DNA of 64,000 nt from positions 62,001-126,000 of the forward strand of contig JARWMV010000027.1 in assembly GCA_030998015.1 (NCBI GenBank). Reading direction: 5' to 3'. Below, one piece after another: positions 59,239-64,000 of the stretch; within the stretch, counting starts at the first letter, position 1; each line of letters starts with the position of its first letter. This DNA is from Ceratorhiza oryzae-sativae. Lineage: Eukaryota; Basidiomycota; Agaricomycetes; Cantharellales; Ceratobasidiaceae. Under the pieces are notes generated by a model. That model was not told where the DNA came from. It did no database searches and was given only the letters and a program-made list of their open reading frames with translations. The position numbers and the translations under genes were made by a program.

Positions 59239-60049
59239 CTCACGATCCAATTCACGTAGTTGAGGAATTAGTCATGAGGTTTCTTTTACCTTCTGGGTAT
59301 TTGTTCATGTATACATGCTTTGCATTGTCACGTTTTTGAGGCTTCATAATCATTTCGCTTCTTGGCCTCAGCCAATCGAACACCCGTACTTCGTTTTTGG
59401 GTGGGATGTATATCTCTGTGCGACAGAGGCGCCCTGTTTTTTGGGAGTGACGCCAAATAACCGTCAGCTATACAAAAATGTGTCCGGGTGCGGCGCATAG
59501 AATTCCTGTCGGTGCCGGGGCTCCACATGAAAAAGCGGATCACAGCGAGCTCCACGCCACCTGTCCCCAAGTTTTGGTAGAAAAGGAGCGAATTAAATTG
59601 CCTAGACGACCTTGAAATGAGCCCCCTCACCTGCTCCGAAAAAACAACATGTCCCGGGTTTAAGGAGACATGAGGTGTCTGATTGGAAGGGGGTTATTTG
59701 TTTCATATTGGCTAATTTCATCAATCTAAGTCACGGGAGGCGTACCCAAAAGGTTGACTGAAATGGCAATTGGGTACTTTTTTGGGGGCAAGCTTCGTGC
59801 GAGCTCGCTGCGAAATTGCATTGCTGCACCGCTCCCACTTCCTCAATGCTGGCTATTCCAGGATTCTGCGACAAAATGAAAGTCATATCAGCTTGCTCCA
59901 TGTTTTCAAGGGCCAATCTCCCACACGAGGAGCTACAAGAAGGGCGCTCAGGACCCGGCTCGGCCAAAGCATTGGCTTCTGGTATCCTTTTGATCAACGT
60001 ACACGGTTCAAAAGTTGATACTTATTCGTCCAGTTAATACAGAGATCAT
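59239..60049. other. Convergent intergenic stretch
   Basis: It lies between the 3' ends of the 7-TM gene (plus) and the M24B peptidase (minus). No gene, repeat or RNA was recognised. Confidence 0.5.
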
Positions 60050-62204
60050 TTACGCCTCGCCCGAGCTCAACCGTTCAATCCACTCCACATCCTTCCCCAC
60101 CGTCGTCAGATTCCACTCCCAGTCTCGGTGATCACCAGCACATCCTCTATCCGTACACCCCCGACACTCTCGTAATTGGCCAGCACCTCGTGATCGATAA
60201 ATGGCGAATTTCGAATTGGAGCGAGGAGGTGCGGGGAAAAGTAAATGCCGGGTTCGACAGTCTGTTTCGTATTGACGGTGAGTATGAGCCGATATCGATG
60301 GAATTCGTGAGGGAAACGCCAAAACTAACCAGAACCATCCCAGCGGCGAGCGGCAACCTCAGCCTCAAATATCTATAGAAACTTGGATGGTGAAGACTCT
60401 CAACTGGAATTGTCACATTCGGTCCGAGCGAGAGTAGAGTTCCGCTTGAGGTGACAGGTTCGGGTTTGGACGCCGATGGAACGTCATGGACGTCGAGACC
60501 GAGAGAGTGGCCAACACCATGCGGGTAAAAGGCGCTTGTAACTTCAGAGTCGAGGATAGCCGACGCTAACAAGGAGTCGGTGGTTAGGTGTTGAGAAGTC
60601 CGTGGGAGAATTCGTGTAACTTGCCATCCCCCTTAAATATGCCTAGCTTGAGGAACCCGTTGACCAAGGTCTTATGGCATTGGAGCTGAACCGTGTCCCT
60701 GAATGAGTCAAATTTAGTCGGGTTGATAAGCGATGTATATTGTACTGACCAGTGTAAGCCAGGCTTGAGAGACTCGATCGCCTCATTTTGCATCTTGAGG
60801 ACCAATTGGTAAATGGCACGAGCCTCGGGCGTAAACCGTCCACCATTTCCAACCTGCCAAGATCATCTCGTCAATAGGAGGATTTTGGTCAATACGTGTC
60901 TTCCCAACCGGAGTTGTACGAGTGACTAGGTCGTAATGCTCGTTAGAAAAGCAATATGACAAATCAAAAAAGACGCACTGTCTGAGGCATAATTCCTCCA
61001 CTCGCATCCAGCGTCGAGTAGCAAAACCTGTGGTGCCAGCACAGGCTCCTCGTGATGCGCGTTGGTGATCCCATTGTGGTCGTGGCCATTATGCCCGTTC
61101 ACTTGCAGGTCCCGTCGGTCAGAATTGATCGGACCCCAAGCGAAGGCCCGATCGTTGCAGCAGTAGTGCAAAGTCGCGGCATGCTGGGCAGACGCAACAA
61201 TCGGCATGTACGCTTGGTGAACAGCTCTATGGATGAAACCCGTTTTCAACGACATTCTGACCATTACGTGCTCGGCTTACCCCTCTCGTCGGCAACTAGC
61301 CACAAACACAGCCTCGGCTTCTGCCTCCTTCTCGATTCTCCACTGGCCGGGAAGCACGGCCGAGGTAGCCTTTTGCGTGCTGACTTTGCCGCCGACTTCT
61401 TTCATGTCCTTTCCGAGCACCCGCATGATCACCTCGTGTGCCCGAGAGGAGATAGCGTTGGCCTCGCGGATGAGCCCGATCTCGTAGGGAGTCTTGATCA
61501 AGCGAGCAGAGTGGAGTGCGGGGAGGAGATAATTGATCGTTGGGGCGGCAGTAAGCCCGTTTATGCTCAGTGAAGCAAGGATTGGCCCTGGGACATTTGG
61601 GAACTGAGGTCTGGGGGAGAATGTGGATCATGGTCGGTCCGAGTTCTGGGATGGTGCTCGCAATCTTGGCAGCGAATTCATCCGCATAGGCCAAATCGTG
61701 AGCGTCGTGGGTTTCCCGTGCGGCGTCGAGTGTGGGTGGAGGTGGGGACCACATCGTTTCCAGAGGATCCTCGCGAGGAAGGAACAGTGTTGAATGGATA
61801 GAGGTGTCATTGGGCGTAAGAGTTGCGTTGGCGAAAGGACTCTGTGCTGGGGGCCGAGCGGTGATCATGAGATGCGAGTTGGCGACATCGCACCCGGTGA
61901 GATAGAAAAAGTTGGACTCTTGGCGAAGAGGCAATTCGCGGTCGGTGTCGTTGCGGAAAGGAGTGGTCGAGCCAGTCAACAGGATGAGTTGAGACTACAG
62001 CGAGGGATCGTTGGGATTATTTAAGGATTTGTTCTTTGTGCCTTTGGCATACTAATTGAAACGTACTTTGGCACGCTCGACATCGGGCAAGAGACGAAGC
62101 AAGTGCTCCACGGCCTTGGCAATGTGGGTCCGAGCTGGTGGCAGTATAATTTGTATTTGATAAATCACGGTGAATTTGCACATACCTGGGAAAATACCTG
62201 CCAT
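60050..62204 (-). pseudogene. M24B metallopeptidase (Xaa-Pro aminopeptidase/prolidase type) with two apparent frameshifts
   Basis: Nine exons: 62186-62204, 62067-62134, 61281-61994, 60979-61226, 60909-60925 (17 bp), 60750-60853, 60625-60698, 60330-60565, 60050-60261. The N-terminal aminopeptidase-P domain (ESNFFYLTG) is followed by the pita-bread catalytic domain. Metal ligands are visible: Asp in LLLDAGCEW, Asp in ASDITRT, His in YPHGVGHSLG, Glu in VEPGIYF and Glu in VRIEDVLVIT. The intron at 60566-60624 is GC-AG (G|GCAAGT). Near 61605, after LPQTS, the conserved frame jumps by one position. Near 60115, after ITETGSG, it shifts again before NLTTVGKDVEWIE. These could be assembly indels rather than true decay, since all active-site residues survive. 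Known family role: removal of N-terminal residues before proline. Confidence 0.7.
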
Positions 62205-62422
62205 GGCGAGATTGATTATGAACAAGTGTGCAGAGCGAGGCGGGTTTGGTTTGGTTCAAGGGACCGAAATTGCAAATAGCCGCTGACAAGGCTCCGACAT
62301 CCAGCGCTTATTTTGGTCACGCGCCAAAGGCAGTGCCCCATTTGGCTAGGGATCCCGCGCTTGCTCTGCGTTTTTCCCAATGTGTGTTTCAAATCGTTGT
62401 CAATGTATAGCAGGATGTCGAA

Positions 62423-64000
62423 TTACGAGATTGGAAGCATGACGTTCCTCGACCGAACATAATCCTCCCAAATGACGGCCCTCCCGTCTCGCCCCGCTCC
62501 ATGCCAAAGCTGGTTGAGCACAGGCACAAACTCCATACCCCGACACAGCCATACGCGCGTCTCGTGGAAACTCTCTAGCTTATCCTGGACAATCGCTCGC
62601 TGGTTTTCGTATCGTGCTGCGAGACCAGCCTAGTGGGCGATAAACGGCATGTTGGCGAGATAACGGGGATAGGATTTACTTACGACAACACAGGGGATAA
62701 AGAGATGAATATCAATCCAAGTGGATTTAATCGCGCCTATCAATCGAATCATTTGTCGAACCGACTCCTGGACCCGAATGTCATCGGAAGAAACGCAACA
62801 CATGCCCTGTGCACAAAATCACTTCTTTGCAAGTGCATCGCAATGGAAGAAACCTACCATATAGATATAAATTAAAACCGTATGCCTCCAACACTCCTGG
62901 AGCGCCAACCTCGAAACAACCTCGACCGACTCGTCACCCAAAATCTCATCGGCCCTTGGTTTCCACCTGAGCGTTTGTTTCTCCAAGACCTGCCAATCGT
63001 TGACATTCGGAATGCCAGGACATGAAGCTCTCCATGCACTGATCTGCACGATGTTCGCGATCCACTCTATGGGAACACCATGTACCCACTCAAGAGGCTC
63101 AGTATACGAATCTGAACCACTGCAGTCATACTCGAGCAGCGGAGGGAGGCCGAATATAAAAGTAGTCATTGTCTCATAAAAGACGAATCGTCGAACTTCA
63201 TATCGGAATGAGACAAGTGCGCGGCAGAGGGAAACGGCCAGGCTATTTTGTCGCTCGGACCAGAGGGATGAGTCGACCGCCACCAGTTGGAAGAATGTAG
63301 GGCGCAACCGACGAGAAGAGAGTAACCTGCGCTACTGCCGACAAGGATGAATTTGAGAAAAGCAATCTACACAATAAGATCAGTGAACACAATTGAGGCA
63401 AGTTATGAGCTACACACTTCTAGTAGGCCGCTAAGCCGATCCTCGAGCAGGCTAACTGGTGGGTTTCGACGCGGATAGGTTGTGGCCTCCTCATCGAACC
63501 TGTCCATCCAGTACATATAAGGCTGAACATCTTTGCCCCGTTCTTGTTCGTCAAGAGCCTTGAATACGTTGGCACCTAGATAGGCAGACCATATATACAT
63601 GCTATACTTTCGTATTCGAGATATTCTCGCATCTACATCGTGAGGCATTGGACGGAAAAAATCTACGAATCCTTCGTGTTTGGTCTAGCGAGCAATTAAG
63701 CAACATGTGTTGTCTCGACGAACCGCCTGTGCTTACATTCCTTCAAAATCCAGTTAAAATAACGTTCTTTTGTCGCCGCCTGTGTCTGAGAGAATTTGGA
63801 ATTGATAGCACAAGACTTGCATGACTTGAAGTAGATGCTTCATCAAAGGAGAGGATTCGAATGGGCGTAGAGCATGTGGATCAGAATGTTTGCGAGGTTG
63901 TGCAAGCTTGGATCGTGGCAGCACAGGACTCTCGAAATGGATCTGTGGCCATAAGTCATTGAAAGAGGTTTCGTCCGAGCTGCCCGATGTGAACGGGCAT
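62423..64000 (-). CDS. Zn2Cys6-type transcription factor paralogue, 5' end beyond window
   Basis: The C-terminal exons mirror the plus-strand regulator at 29782-31863: last exon 62423-62629 (207 bp in both genes), 62684-62806, 62858 to about 63366, 63418-63684, and further exons from 63737 rightward. Matching landmarks are VDFFRPMP, YSMYIWSAYLGANV, RLSGLLE, WRHTVLIYIYMG and NQLWHGAGRDG. The zinc cluster would lie beyond 64000 and is not seen. Near 63310-63335 the conserved frame appears to shift between AGYSLL and LRPTFFQ, so a frameshift or an unmodelled short intron is possible. Predicted nuclear regulator; targets unknown. Confidence 0.7.

Noticed and set aside
1..64000. tRNA or rRNA genes
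   Set aside because: I looked for B-box-like GGTTCGAATCC and rRNA landmarks and found nothing that folds convincingly. A covariance-model scan would be decisive.

Overview
This is eukaryotic, fungal DNA. Genes carry many 45-75 bp GT-AG introns, and the recognisable families are fungal: Zn2Cys6 regulators, DUF6535 membrane proteins, an ER Hsp70-like Lhs1/GRP170 chaperone, a TAP-type secreted hydrolase, an NDR kinase with an N-terminal CRIB motif, jacalin-type lectins and a Ty3/gypsy element with a chromodomain. Tandem DUF6535 genes beside Zn2Cys6 and lectin paralogues suggest an agaricomycete, most likely a Rhizoctonia/Ceratobasidiaceae-type genome. The taxon is an inference.

Region 1 (1 to about 15.3 kb) is a transposon island with no host gene that I recognise. 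A 277-bp direct repeat lies at each edge (1-277 and 14997-15273). Inside are a 5'-truncated, stop-riddled Ty3/gypsy element (4414-9279, with its 3' LTR), three copies of an unrelated 1.0-1.3 kb LTR (LTR-B), an inverted copy of the gypsy LTR, a 93-bp tandem array and several nested inverted repeats. The island is strongly CpG-poor, as expected after methylation and deamination or RIP-like mutation. The exception is a CpG-containing 1441-bp hAT-like non-autonomous transposon (5887-7327) that split the gypsy RNase H and left an 8-bp target duplication.

Region 2 (15.3-21 kb) is gene-poor. It holds a decayed secreted-protein gene, small palindromic elements and a Tc1/mariner element (19430-20702) with TIRs, TA flanks and one nonsense codon.

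Region 3 (21.3-37 kb) holds LHS1 (12 exons, C-terminal HEEL), two DUF6535 genes on the minus strand (the second is a pseudogene), and between them an intact Zn2Cys6 regulator on the plus strand. Region 4 (37-48 kb) has a retroposed fragment, a C-terminal remnant of a hydrolase, the full hydrolase (40175-42724) and the CRIB+NDR kinase (43208-47820).

Region 5 (49.5-64 kb) has two minus-strand lectin paralogues, each with one in-frame stop in my models, a seven-TM membrane protein, an M24B Xaa-Pro peptidase with two apparent frameshifts, and a second Zn2Cys6-type regulator that runs off the right edge. The genes do not form an operon or an obvious metabolic cluster. The recurring theme is local duplication (DUF6535, lectin, regulator, hydrolase) followed by decay of one copy.
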